Shown one piece after another: positions 24,301 through 37,914 of a stretch of DNA of 64,000 nucleotides; the stretch's first letter is position 1; each line of letters begins with the position of its first letter. Made by a program: the position numbers and the translations under genes. Below the pieces are notes generated by a model. It was not told the DNA's origin and did not search any database. It saw nothing but the letters and a program-made list of their open reading frames with translations. Source of the DNA: Dermatemys mawii (taxonomy: Eukaryota; Chordata; Testudines; Dermatemydidae); contig ML677343.1 of the NCBI GenBank assembly GCA_007922305.1, positions 32,139,681 to 32,203,680 of the forward strand, written 5' to 3'.

Positions 24301-27300
24301 GCCCCCACTCCCCATCTTCCTCCCACAGCTGCCAGCCTCCACCAGCTCTATGGGGCCAGCTCTGCCAGGCACCCTGCTGGGCGCTCCCCTTGGCTGGCCC
24401 AGGCAGCCCCCTCCAGGAGGCCAGGCTGGGACAAACAGCCAGTGTTGGGAACAAAGGGATCAGCTGCTGCAGATTCCAGTGGGACGCTTCCCGCCTGCCT
24501 TCCCGCAGGGGCCTGGGGCAGCTGGGACTTAACTCCCCAGGCTCAGCAGCTTTCAGCCTCCACGGCCCCTGGCTCACCCTGGTCCGACCCGAGCTCTCTG
24601 CAAACCCTCCCCCCCGATAGCGTGTCCCCTTCTCCTGGCAGCGGGGGCTGGTGCAGCCATGCCAGCCACTTCACTGGGCAACGTTCTCGCAGGCCAGCGC
24701 CAAGGAGACACAACAGGCCTGGCCGGCCCCGAGTCAGGCTGGGCTCTGTCTCCTGTGGGTCAGGGGGCACAGAGGGTGGGGAGAAGCCCCCTGGTTTCTT
24801 CACTGGAAGCTCGGTCAGAAGCAATCACTATCCCTGAGCAGCTGGCTTTGGACAGGCTCACGCCAGAGCAGTCTGAGGGACTAGGGAAAGCAGCCGGGTC
24901 ACAGCAGCTGGGGAATTCTGCCGGTGGAAGAAGGGTCCCGGGGGCTCGGTCCCCATCTCGGAGACGTGGTACTGCACAGCGAGTCAGGACACAGCCAGAG
25001 CCCAAATCCGGACCCTCTGCTTTAACCACTAGGCCCTGCTCCCATCCAACCACACAGCCAGCACAGTACTAGCCCCAAAAAGCCACTTGCACCCCCCCGA
25101 AAGGCCGCGCCACGTCGGGTGCTGGTGACCAGGTTCCCATCATGGGATGCAAGCGCAGCCCTCTGACAGTGAGTCTATTCAGCCCAGGCACAAGCAGGTA
25201 CTGGGGAGCTCTCCAGCGCTAAGCTCTGGGCGCCTGAACTGGAACGAGTTTGCTGGGTCTCTACCTAGTCCCTGCCTGGACCTGTCTCAAAGCCAGTTGG
25301 GTAGGACTGGCAGCCGTCAGCCATGAAAGGGCTGGATGAGGCCCAAAGCACATGGGCAGAGCTCTGTGAGGATGAGCCAGTCCCTCCATGAACCACCCTT
25401 GGGTGCAGCAATCAGCCCCCCCCCCCCCCCCCCCCCCGTCCAGCCAGCAGGCGCACGAGAACACCCGACACATCCCCATCGCAGTCCAGAGCTCTGAGGC
25501 GGGCAGGGCATCAGGCTGGTTGGAGCTGAAGAGTTAATGGAGCGGGAGAGGGCCAGGTCCCACGCCCCCAATGCCAGCCCAGGAGCGGAGGGGCCTGAGG
25601 CTGGCCAAAGCCCATGTCCCCCACGGCGCTGCCCCCAGCTCCACCTTTACTTTCTGCCCCTCAAAGCACCCCAAGGCCCCCGACAGCTCGGTGCGGCACC
25701 AGGGAGACATCTCCACTGAACACAGCGGCCGGCAGCTCCCACTACATGAAGCCTTCCCAGGCTTCAAGACTAGGCTTGATGAGTTTAGAGGAGATAGTGT
25801 GATGGGAGAGCCTAATTTTGACAATTAATGGATCTTCGAGTATTAGTGATAAATATGCCCCGTGGCCTGTGATGGGATGTTAGATGGGGGGATCTGAGTT
25901 ACTACAGAGAATCCTTTCCTGGGGGTCTGGCTGGTGAGTCTTGCCCACTTGCTCAGGGTTAAGGTGATTGTCGTATTTGGGGCGGGAAGGAATTTTCCTC
26001 CAGGGCAGATTGGCAAAGGCCCTGGGGGGTTTTCAATTTCCTCTGCAGCGTGGGACACGAGTCACTCGCTGGAGGATTCTCTGCACATTGAAGTCTTTAA
26101 ACCATGATTTGAGGACTTCAATAGCTCAGACCTGGGTTAGGGGTTTACTACAGGAAAGGGTTGGGAAGATTCCATGGCCTGGGACGTGCAGGTCAGACTA
26201 GATGATCATAATGGTCCCTTCTGACCTTAAAGTCTACGAGGTCCCCAAACAAACATCTCCAAACTGCAGAGGGAAATTTCCTTCCCACTCGGCCTCCTAC
26301 CAGTGCGACCCTCTCTTCTCTCACCTGCCCTCCAGCCAGGTGAGCTCAGGTACCAGCTGGGGCAGAACATGGGGGAATCTGGGCAGCGGCTGATCCAGAA
26401 GAGGCGGGAGGCCCTGCTCCTAAGGAATGTGAATCTCGAGGCATGTTCACAGGGCCCGGGGGCTGTGCCAATCCCAAAGGCAGCCCAGGCACCAGTTCAG
26501 ACAATTCCTGGGACTGCCCAGGCAGCTCCTGGCACTGCAGGTACTGCTAATGAAGAAAACATTGTCTTGGCAGGACAAGCACCCCCAGCCTCCGAGGAAC
26601 CAGCGGCAAGAGGGGGATGGGGAGATGGTCACTGACTGGTAGTCAGCAGAGGCCCATCCCAGGGCCTCAGTCCTGTGTCCCCGTCACAAAACAAACCCCA
26701 CACTGGATGCCACTTTGCTGCTGGGCTCAGCAGAGAAGCAGGGCCCCAGAGACCGCTCTCTCCTCTGTGGGGAGCCTGTCCAGGGCAGGGGCATGGATCA
26801 GAGCAGGGGAAATGCAGCGCCCCTACCTGCACTGGCAGTACCAGCCTGCAGGCTCTGGAGCTGCCAGTTTAGCACCTTGCATCAGCACTACGGAGAAGAG
26901 AAGAGAAGAGAATTCTGTATGCCATATACAATTCACCTGTGGAACTCACCGCTGCAGGGTATTAGGGAGGTGAACAACAAAGGTACCAGATGTCTATTGA
27001 TTGCAGCAGTTGCTAGGATACAGTTACTCAGGCAACTGATCCTCAGGCTTCAGGCCACAAGCTGATCACCAGCTGAGTCAGTAAAGTTTCCCCTCCCAGG
27101 GAGTAGACTTAGCCAAGTTCATTGTGGGCTCTCCCACACCTTCCTCTGAAGCACCCCGCACTGGCCTCTCCTGGCGCTAGAGGGACCAATGCTCAGTTCG
27201 GCAGCTTCAATTCCTAGGCTCCCGCTCCAGGCTTGGAGCGACTGGCTGCTTCTAGAGCCCAGCCCCTCACACCCAGCGGTGACCTCCTGCCTCATCAGCT

Positions 27301-30300
27301 GGTGCGCCAGCGTCCTGCCCCCACAGGATCTTCTGGCCACGGGTACAGCAACTGCCCAGGCGGGTCAGCAGCGGCTCCACTGGACCGAAGTCTGGTCCTC
27401 GGTCTGAATCCTGATCCCTCCCCCCACCCCATTCCCTGCGCCCCGAGCTAAGTCCCTGAGAACTAGTGGGAGAAGGCAGGTGGGGGGCAGAGTGGCTGCT
27501 TTGGCTTCCCCCGACGTGGGCACCTCGAGCCCCTTTGGCAGCCTCTGGCCTACGGACTCCCAGGGACCCGCTGAGCACTGCCCAGGCAGAGCCAGCTGCA
27601 CTACCCCAGGGACGGAGCCCACGGGCCGGACAGGGGAGACTTTGACCAGCCTTCCAGGAGCTGCAGGCAGCGACACTCGGCCACCAGCCCACCTGGCCAC
27701 GGCCCCAGGCAAGCCCCACATAATATCGGCTCTGTTACTCGGGCTGTTTGCCGGGGTCCCCATGGCAACCGAGGAGCAAACACGGTCCCTCCTCGGCTCG
27801 GTGACTCACCTTGGGTTTTACACGCGCCAGGAACCAGGGATGGGGGGGCAGAGGAGCAGGAGCTCCCTCCAGATGGGCACGGTGGGAACGCTGCCTGCGT
27901 CACCCCCCGCGCCAGGCAGGACCAGCCCCAGCTCTGCCAACCCACCAGCTGGTGAGGCAGCTCCCTACCCCCGGCACAGCGTGTGGGGTCCTGGGCAGGA
28001 CTAGTTCTTCTTTGGCTGGAAAGGCGGCACACGGCTCTCACGGGGCAGGGCCTTCTCCCCCCATCTCAGGGCATCAGAGGTGCTCGCCGCTGGCAAGGCC
28101 AGGTCTGGTGATTTCACTCATGTGCCGTGGTCTTGGTGATTTCCCCAATGAACAGCCCTGAGTTCCAGGACGTGGGGGTTCCAACGGGGAGCCCGATGGG
28201 TCAGATGTTTGGGGTTTGGCCTCCAAAGGGTCCAAACTGTTCCCAAATCAGTGGGGGCTAGAGAAGTCCTGGAGCAGCTCTCTCCTCTTCACCTGCCACC
28301 AACGTCCTGCCTGCTCCGTGCCTAGAGCCTCAGGCCAGCCCCATGCTTAGATCCCCACGGCTGGTGGGATAAAAGGCTTCATGCATCCACCTCCTTCCAA
28401 AGCCCCTGGGGTGGGAGCCGGGAAGCCGGTGACTTGCAAAGGAACGGAGATGCCAAGGTGTTATGGCCGTCAGAGAGCCCCACCTTCCTGAAGTAGGAAC
28501 AGGGGGGCTCTGGCCCCACATGCTGGCCAGACTGGTGCTGCGGTAATTCCACTGCCACCCAGAAAGCCCTACCCGTGCTCCGCTTAACACAGCATTCCCT
28601 GCACGTCCTGTCCTAAGCTGCTGCTCAGCGTCTCCATTCCAGCTCAGAAGTGGCTGCATTTCACCAGCGGGAGAAGGGATCTCTCTCTCACGGGGGCTGC
28701 GCAAAGATCTGCGAAGTGCTTCGGGATCCTCCGCAAACCGTGCTACCGGAGCGCTGGGTTCGTAGCTGCAGCGGCCAGCTCTCGGCCGGACAGAACTCGG
28801 CGAGGTCAGATCTTGGAGGATGTGGGGAAGCAGGAGGCCAAAGCGGCCGTGTGGTTTTGGAGCAGAGGCGAACCCAGTCTGCACCGGCAGCGCAAAGACT
28901 CTGGTTATCGGGGCAGACTCCCTGAAAGTTCCTTGGCGGAGCAGAGGGCGTGTGGGGTGAGTGCTTGGAGGAAGCCGCTTGGCTTGGTGTCCCCGCTGCG
29001 GAGCTCACATTTCGCTCGAGGCCGGCGGTGTATCGATCTGCGCAGGCAGTTTGGGCCGTTCGAACGCGGCACCGCACCACGTGCGCCGGGCTGGCGCCAT
29101 CGGCAGACAGGCACAGCAGCTCCTGAAATGAGGTTTCCGAGACGCCGGGAGTCTGAAGCTGGCGGTGGCCTTGGCTTGCAGCTCATGGCTGGGCGCTAAC
29201 TCAGGGATCGGGGGCTGGCAGTAGGGCCCAGTGGGCAGGGCTGGCCTCCCTCTCTAAGACCAGTAAGGGCTGGATCCGATCAGCACTGCAGGAGGCTACG
29301 ACCCCAGATAAAGGCTCCAGTCGGGGCTACTGCGGGGAAGCACCTGCCCAGGATGGGACTGACCGGCCTCCTCCTTCCATTCATCCTCCACCATGCTGGG
29401 AAACACATGGGGCCAGAGTCTCTCCCTCACACCAGGGCACCCTGTGTCCGTGGCAGAAGCAGCCGGCACCTGTCGATCCGTGAGCCAGGCTCGTGAGACA
29501 CAGGCCAGGGAGTTCCAGGGTGGGTGTGGGGCCTGGCCTAGTGCCCCACACGCTCTGTGGGGTTCTCCCCCACCTGCCCTGCGGCCCTTCATACCCAGAG
29601 CTCTGCGGAGGGGGCTTGGGTGGGTCAGGCTTGGAGCAGCCTCAGGTGCTGGTCTCCTCCCTCAGGAGAGTCTTTGTGGTGCCTGAGAAGGGCAAGTCAG
29701 CTGGGGCCCTTGATGTGGCATTGTGGTACCCCGCCTTTGGGCGACTTGCACCCCGGACAAAAGGCGCCTGCACTGAGCTGGGAGTGCAGGTGATGGGAGA
29801 AACCAGCCCCACCCAGGTCTGGGGGCTCCCTTCCCCCTGGCAGTCGCAAGAGTGTTAGTTGTGGGGGAAGGGCCCAGCTGACCCCACTCAGTCAGGCTGA
29901 GGGAATCGGAACCCTCTGCCCTTCTCTAGAGCTGTCCGCCTGCCTGAGGCATTTATAAACCAATGGGGAAACTGAGGCCTGGGGCGGGGGCGGGGAAGAG
30001 GCTGGCTCAAGGTGGCAGTAACACAATGCCAGAGCTGGGAATGGAAGAGCTCCCCAGTTTCTAGTCCTCTGCTTTAACCCCAGCTCACGTCCCATTCCCA
30101 GATATGTGCCTGGGGGGCAGGGGAAGGTATTTCCTTCCAAATCCACTGGGAATAAGGCATGCCCGAGCCTCCTCTTCCAGAGAGGGAAACTGAGGCATGG
30201 GCATAGACCACGACTTGCCCTAGGTCAGATGACAGAGGCAGCGGTGGAGCTAGAAACAGAAGCCTGCTCTCTGGGCCCACAGCCCCAGACCCCGTTCACT

Positions 30301-33300
30301 GATCATGTTCTTCCCCCAGCCCTTTCATCGGCCAGGCCACGGCTTTCAGCAGCACCGGCTGTTAGCAACCAGCACACCTGCCCTAGCCACCAGGGGGACA
30401 CCAAGGGGAAGGGGTCAATGGGTCAGTCGGGAGGCAGACAGCTCCGAGACCCAGTGCAGCCGGAGCTGAGTACCGCACCGTGCCCCGTCCTAGAGATGGG
30501 TCCCTCCCAGGCCCCAGAGCTGAAGAGCCCTTCGTTCAGAGGGGGTTTGCAAGGCCACTGAACGCCAGGCCGGCCGCGCCGCAGGCACCTGGTGCAAGCT
30601 GGAACAATCTCTCCGTGAGCTCGGGGGGCTGGGCCCAGCAAGAAGCTGAAGGATCGGCCCCATAATTAGCTGCCAGGGCGTGAATGACTCCGGCAGGAGG
30701 CAGCGCTGCCAGACTCCACAGCCGGGAATGCGGTTCCCAGGGGGGCAGGTTCACGGGGCCTCGCTAATCCCATTAGCGCAGCTGTTTCACAAGTGGTCTC
30801 TGGGGCTTCCTCTGTCAGGCCAAGCTTCCCAGGCTCCCAACCGGCTCCAGCAGCAGCAATTTGCCAAGCTAAATAACGCCCAGGAGGCAGCTCCTCTTGG
30901 CCACCTCCTGTGCTAAGCTGGGGGCTGGCTGCAGACAGGTTAGGATGCTTCCATGCTGCAGATTAACCTGGGGCACTGGGGCCAAACAGACCGAGCGTCC
31001 CCTTAACTCCTCCTCGGGGTCTCCTTCCCAGGAGCTCAGTGTCAGGCAATGGGGTTCCCCCTGTACGGTACAATAAATACATCCTTTGCCAGCTCTCTAA
31101 CACCTTCCATCCCCAGGAGGCTCTGTAGGGCATGCACCAGCCCCACTGAGCCCACGTGCACAGCCATGGCAGAAGCAAGCCTCGCGCACGCACCAGGATC
31201 ACTGTTCCCCTACACGAAAAAGGGAGGGGCCCCCGTCGCTGAGGGGGTGTGAAAAATCCACCCCCCGCAGCAGCGTTTTTGAGCCGACCTAACCCCCCGC
31301 ATAGACGGTGCTAGGTCGATAGGGCTCCCCAGAGTGGGGGTGGGGGGCAGTATGTGGGTCTGGTGTGGAAGAAACTCCATCACCTGAGACATGGAGCGCC
31401 AGTCTGGACAAGGCCCTGGGGAAGTACCTTGCCCACGGGAGGGTTGAGCAGAAACCCGGGGGCTCTAGCCCGCTGCTGGAGCGGTTCACCAGCCTCCTCC
31501 TGCCACGGGGAATGAGCCGTCCCAGCAGGGACCGCGCCCGAGCCTGGCGCCCGGCAGAGACCAGCCCTCGCGGCGAACCTGGTGCCGGCGGCATCTCACC
31601 TTTTCGAGGGGCTCGAGCGACTCCAGCCTCTGGCCACGCGACACAGTGTGGCCCTTGGACACGAGGCGGCGGCCCAGGCCCAGGCAGACGGCAGAGACCA
31701 GCAGGATCCCCAGGTCGGGAGCCACCAGGCGCACAGAGTTGGGGATGTCGTTGAGGTCCAGCCTGCGAGGGAACGACCCGGAGGGCGGGGGAGGGAGAGC
31801 GAAACACAGGTCAGCCCTTCGCGCTGTGCGAGACTCACGGGCAGAGGCCAGGGGGAGGGACCCACCTGGCTCATCCACGGAGGTGGGAACAGAACATCAG
31901 GGAGCAAGACCCCTGTGCCACACGCCCTGCCACGGGCGCCCGCTGGCTCTGCCTTGGGCAGGTCCCTGCGCCAGGCTGGGCAGGAAGCTGGCAAACCCAG
32001 CTGGGACAAGGAGACAGCTTCACTGGAGCACATGCCGGCTCTGCCTTCTCCCTCTGCCAGCGCAGCAGCAAAGACCTGGAGTCACTGCGGGGGCACGCGG
32101 GAGCCCACAGGCGGGCTCTGGCCCTGGCCTGTCCCACCACATGGTGCTTCTAAGGAAGGTGTGAGGCCCAATTGGGAGACACTCCCCCAGGGGTGGGGAC
32201 CTGCCTTTTGAACCTCCCCCCGGCAATCAGCTCATGGGCTGGAGCACGACACCCGGTGGCCCAAGTGACCACCCAGCCAACGCCCAATCACAGCAGTGGC
32301 TTGGCTCCCTATGGGGGGCCCGCCCCGGAGGAGCATGCATGGGGCCGCGTGCGAGAAATCCATCACCGCCCCGGTGCCACGTGGCACAACGCAGAGATCT
32401 GCCCCTTACCTGGTGACCCCAATGTGGCGGGCGAGTGTTTCCCATGTGCTGCCTGCAGGGAAGCAAAGAGAGGGGGAGTCAGCCTGGCAAACCCCCGGGA
32501 ATGGACACAGATGCCAAGACACTGCTGAGTCCGGCAGCAGCAGATGCATTGGGTCTGAGCAGGGGAGCGGAGGGGAGGAGGCCCAGGGCCAGCACAGCCC
32601 AATACACAGCAGGTGGCCTGTGGGAACTCACCACTTTGACCCTCGCTAGTCAAATGGCTCAAAACTAGAATGTTTCACCTAAAGTCACAGTGCGGCTAGT
32701 GCAGGCCTGAATCACCCGACCCGAGTGTGCAAAACGGCATGCACAAATCCGTGCAAAGGTACTGCAAGGGAACAGTCAGATGGCTATTTCTGTCCCCTGT
32801 CTGTTTGCACACCCAAGGCCCATTCCGCTTTGCCCATAGAAATGCCAGGCCCAGCCCCCGAGATCTCACATTTATACAGCATCTTCCAAAGAGCTGAGAG
32901 CTCGTTCCAGACTGGCCATGCAGGGTTCGCTTTGCCCACCACTGAGATGTGACCACCTCTGAGGCGGAACGGGGTGGCTGTCTACCAGCTTTCACGGGAT
33001 CCCGTGAGGACAGGGTAAGAAGAATCTTCAATCGAGCTCAAACCATAGAGGAATTTAGGAAGCAAAGTGCAATTCACGAGCTTGGAATTGGAGCCGGACG
33101 CCGGGGTTCGCAGCCCCGCTCTGGGCAGCAGCAATGGAAATCCATCCTGGATTAACATGGACCTTTGAATCCTGCCTCCCGTCATGCAGGGAATCTGTAT
33201 CCCGATCGCCGTGCAGAGTGCATCCTTCCTTCCAGAGCATCCTGCCTGGGAGCAGAGCCCGGCTGGCTGGGACCCCTGACTAGGAGCCATGATATGTCAG

Positions 33301-36300
33301 GTGATACTGGAGGGGAGAGCCCCACGCAACCCTGGTCCCAGGCTACTGCTGGCTCCAGCACCGCACCCAGCACATGGGGATGTGGCACTGCTCGGGGGGC
33401 CGCCGCCAGCAAAGCCCGAGTGAGAAGGGCAGGGTGCCAAGAACAGGAGCAAGCGTGAGCAGGGCCAGCGGGGCTGCCGAGAGCTGCTTAGCCAGCTCCT
33501 CTAAAGGGTCAGGGGAGGTGGGGAGCTGCTCCACGCCAGGGGCAGAGGGGAGAGCGTGTTTCCACAGCTGCATCCCTCTCTCCACAGCGTCCCCTACCCG
33601 CAGCCCTGCCTGCAGGGAGCCCCTTGCTGGGGAAGGAGGCAGTTTGGGAGTAGGGGGACATTTCTCCCACTGCTTTCCTGGCTTGCCTGGTTCCCTGGCG
33701 TGTTCCCAGGGGCGGGGGTGGGGGTGGAGAGGCTGCGGAACAAGTGGCGGAAGCCAAGCCTGGCTTTCCATAAGGGGAACAATTTCCTACTGCCTCCGGT
33801 TCTGCTGGGAGAAGAGGAAAGGCACTTGCCAGACCTCCCCACCCGCCCGAGACCAAACAGACCCCGTGTCCACAGGCCGAGAGAGAATCCGGTGCAGACT
33901 GAATGCAGGGGTGTGAGGGAATAGAAATGTCTCAATGGCTCCTCTGACTATTGTGGGAAGGTGTCCATACCTGAAGCTGCAACTTGACTCCAGGTGGGGG
34001 GGAAGAGGTCACCTGACCTCGTGCCCAGGAAGGAGACAAAGGAGCTGGGGAGTGAGTGTCGGTCTGGGTCTGGCTGGGAGCAGGGAGTGAGCTAAAGGAA
34101 GGGGGTGCCTGGCTCTCTGACCCCCAAAATGGATCCAGCTGAGGGGTCGTGCTCACTGTGTGGTCTGTGCTAGATCATGTACCTATCATCTAATAAACCT
34201 CTGTTTTACTGGCTGGCTGAGAGTCACATTTGATGGTGGAGTTGCGGTGCAGACCCACAGGCTTCCCCAGGACCCTGCCTGGCTGGGCTCGCTGGGGAAA
34301 CCGCACGGAGGGGCAGAAGGTGCTGAATGCTCCGAGGTCAGACTCAGGAAGGTGGAAGCTGTGAAGCTCCTAGCCTTGGAGACAGGCTGTTTACGGAGAA
34401 TAAGCTTCCCCCCAGAGTCCTGACTGGCTTCACAGGGAGCAGATCCAGACCATCGCCCAGGGGACTCCGTGACAAGGGGCTGGAGGGCAGAGGCCTGCAC
34501 CCGCCCCGCTCCCTGCTCAGCCGGCCTGCGCCCACCCGGGAAAGCTGTTCAACAAGTGCATCTAAGGCACCTCTGAAAGCCAAGTGCCAGCAAAGCTTCC
34601 GCACTGGGCAGCAGGATGGAGCCCAGGGGCATTTTGCGAGGAATTTAAAGAGCAGGGGGCTTGGGATAAAAATGGGGCTAACTGGACTCAGTCCAGCAGC
34701 AACCACTGAGATACAACAAATATTTCCATGTGCCCCGAGAATGGGGAGGAAAAGGGGGGTGGGGGTGGGAGATGGGTCCTGCAAAATCATAGAGGGAATC
34801 CCCTGCCAATTCCTGCCCCAGGCAGGGGAAGAGTCACCCTGCCCACCAAACGCCCCCTGGGTCAGTCCCTGCTGAGCGGATGTCCATGCAGTGCAGCTGT
34901 GATCTAGGGGGCTCCGATATCAACCCCTGCCTGGGATATTTCACAGGTAACTAGAGGGATGTGCACACGCCGGGGCAGGTCATATCTTCTTTTGGCCCAG
35001 CTTCTGGGGGTGAAAGAGACCTGCCTTCGAGCTCTTCTTCGGGTCTGGGAGCGTCTCAGCCAAACCCAGGAGGGAACAGGTTGGTTCACAGATCTGCCTA
35101 GCAGGGGGCGTGATGGGAGAAACGGGGCTGGGTCTGAATACAACGGACTGGGGCCAGGGGAAGAGCTTACTGCTCTGCGCTGCACAGCCCCCAGCAAAGC
35201 CACATGGGGGCTCAGTACTCACAGTTCTGTCCCAGCAGCTGGCCCAGGTCCGGCACAGTGTACAGGCATATCTGGAAGACCAAGTGGGCAGTGAGGAAGA
35301 GGATGCTGGTTCCCAGGAGAGCTTGGAGGAGACGGCCTGTGTGCCCTAGAAGACAAAAATAACCCCCGGGTTATTAAATCCTCCTCCTTACTCCCCTCCC
35401 ATGCTTTTTACGCTGCGGCCAGCAGCCCTGTTTTACACGGGGGGGGGGGGGGGGGAGACGCTAGGTGACTTGCCCAAGGCCCTGCACCAAGACAGTGGCA
35501 GAGTTGGGATGAAAACCTGTTTCCCCCCACCCCCAACTACTATATCCCGCAATGTGGATGATGTTTCCAGTACCAGTGAATGACTGCATCTCCCACAAAC
35601 GCTCCGCCAGCTGGGTACAGGGGACCTGACCCACTGCCGTGATTCCTACATTCCAGCAGCGCGCTCCGACACCAGCATCCTGGCCAGCCCCAGCTGTGGT
35701 TCATGCCTGGCTCCCCAGCGCACATCCCCTTCGCAGGATCGCAGATGGGGAGCAAAACACACAAGGCTTCGGTCTCTCAAACCCCACCCATGTGGCACTC
35801 CTCAAACTGACCACCAGGGGGCACAGTCAGAGCACACTCCCCATCCTGCAAGCGGGGTGCATGTGTCTGGCCTCACACCCAAGGGGTTGGGAGAAGCAGC
35901 CTCTGAACATTTCTGGCTGAGCCTCCAAATCTCCCAAGGTTGGTTGACCCAGGAACGTGTCACCCCGCCGGCTATTGGAAGAGCAGCCCTTCCGCCCCTT
36001 GCCATGGCCCAGGAGAGTCCAGCAGGACCCAGCCAGAGCGAACCAGGGCCCACAGCTCCCCCACCCCAGGCCTCCTGGGATTTCTCCCTGCAGAAGGGCA
36101 GGGGCAGGATCGGCAGGGACCATTCCATCCCCAGAGGCAGAGAGGAGGGAGAAGGTGCCGATTTGCGGGAGGCAGAGAGGGAGGCTGTCCCAGTCCTGGG
36201 AGAGAGCCACACGCAGGTCAGATTGCAAGGTGGGGTCCCTGTGCCCCTTCCAGGAACAGCTGCAGCCAGTCAGGACAGGGCAATCTGGGCACAGGCCAGG

Positions 36301-37878
36301 GAGGACTTTGTTCTGAGTGGAGCCCACAGCGGAAAGAGATGGCGTGAGACTCTCAGGGCCGAGGTGGACGAGAGACCAACCCGGCAGGATGTCTGGAAGC
36401 AGGATGGGAGCTGGGGCGTGGGGGTGGGGAGGGCTTATCAGGTAAATTCCAAGCATACCTGGAAAGAAACAGGCAGAAGAGCCTTGGCACCAGCCCAGCA
36501 AAGGTGCTAGTTGCCTCCAGTTAACGGCAATGGATTCCTTAAGGGCAACTCTAACGAAGTCCTACTCTTAGCCCAGATTCAGGAAGGCCCCCTGGGTGCC
36601 CGTTGAAACACAGAGCCCCTGAAGGAGCAGGTGGGAAACAAAAGGTCCCATCTGGGGGAGATTCCCAAGGGAGCAGAGATTCCCATGCAAGGCAGATGGG
36701 GGAGAACTAACCCTTCTCCTCACTAGCAGGGTGGGGAACGCGACTGGCGCGGTCTGCCGGGCCTTGGGAAGAGATGGGTGGGGCTGTCACGGAGCCAGCC
36801 AGCCCCTCTGCCTTGGCACAGAGTAGCCCAGATCATGGCGAGAGCGGTAACAGCACCCAGGCTTCCCCCAGGAGTGGGGGTTAGATGCTGGCATCTGTAG
36901 GCCTTTGGTGGACAGGGATCATGCCCGGTAGCCCCAGCGGAGTCTGCCCAGTGCAAGCTGATATTGCCCCCCAGGCAGTAGCTTTGGGACCCCCCAAAAT
37001 CAAATCACTTCCTCCCCAGGCTAGGGGATCGGGTAAGGATCGGTCCTGTTTGCACGCACGCAGTCAGCCCTGTCCAGCTGCAATGCTGGAGGACTCAGAC
37101 ACACACTCACAAAGCAAACAGTTCCTGCCCCACACCCCACTAGAGAGCGCCAGCCCTCAGCAGGCCGGGATGGGGGTATCCCACCCGCACCCCCGTGCAG
37201 GGCCCGGCAGTCCCAGCCAGCCAGGGGCTTACATCTGAGATGAAACTGGCCCTCCCTATGGTTCTGTTCCAGCTTAGAGACGGGCCCAAGCCAAACCCTG
37301 AGGCCCCAGGAGCTTTGGGCATTCAACAGCCAGACCGAGATTGTGTAATTCTCAATCAGATCCTTAGCCAGGGGCTCGCAGCCACGCCACTTCATACAGA
37401 GCACCAGCCGGGGTGGGGTGGGGGCTCCATCCTGCACGGGGCTGAGCGATCCAGCCAGGCTTTGACATCAACGGGGGTTGGGCCCTGCAGGATCGGGGCA
37501 GAGGGCCCTGCACGGAGCAGGATGAAGGCTGCAGTGAGGATGGCTTGAAGAACCTCCCCACCCCGCTCCCACAGGAACCGTGGGCTGCCCAGGGGGATCG
37601 CAGTCAGACTCTGCTAGGAGCCACCCCTTCAGAGGGGCTCTCCTGGAGGAGGCCACGTCACAATGCGAGGCCGGCGGGGGCTGTCTCGGCTTCTCCCAGC
37701 CAGGGGACTGGCAAATACTTCAGACCAGTGGCATGAGCCGGATGTCCCAAACAGTCTGGACAGAACAGGGTGTGAGGGGGACATTCTCCGGTTCCCGCCA
37801 GCCGAGCACATCTCAGCGCCAGTCGGAGCACAGAGCCGGCACGCAGGGGTGGGAGACGGAGCTAAGAGGGACCAGTTC

Positions 37879-37914
<36 letters not shown>

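Larger units (their letters stand above)
21379..31599 (-). other. PIEZO1 intron 5 (10.2 kb)
   Basis: Holds a short CA run (about 21535-21555), MIR-like remnants, a poly-C tract, two CR1 fragments and a CpG-dense patch, each listed separately. Stretches 23200-24950, 27070-28970 and 30320-31599 contain nothing I can name. Confidence 0.85.

Noticed and set aside
27756..27769. GTCCCCATGGCAAC as a second RFX site in intron 5
   Set aside because: Only the right half-site fits; the left half departs from the consensus.
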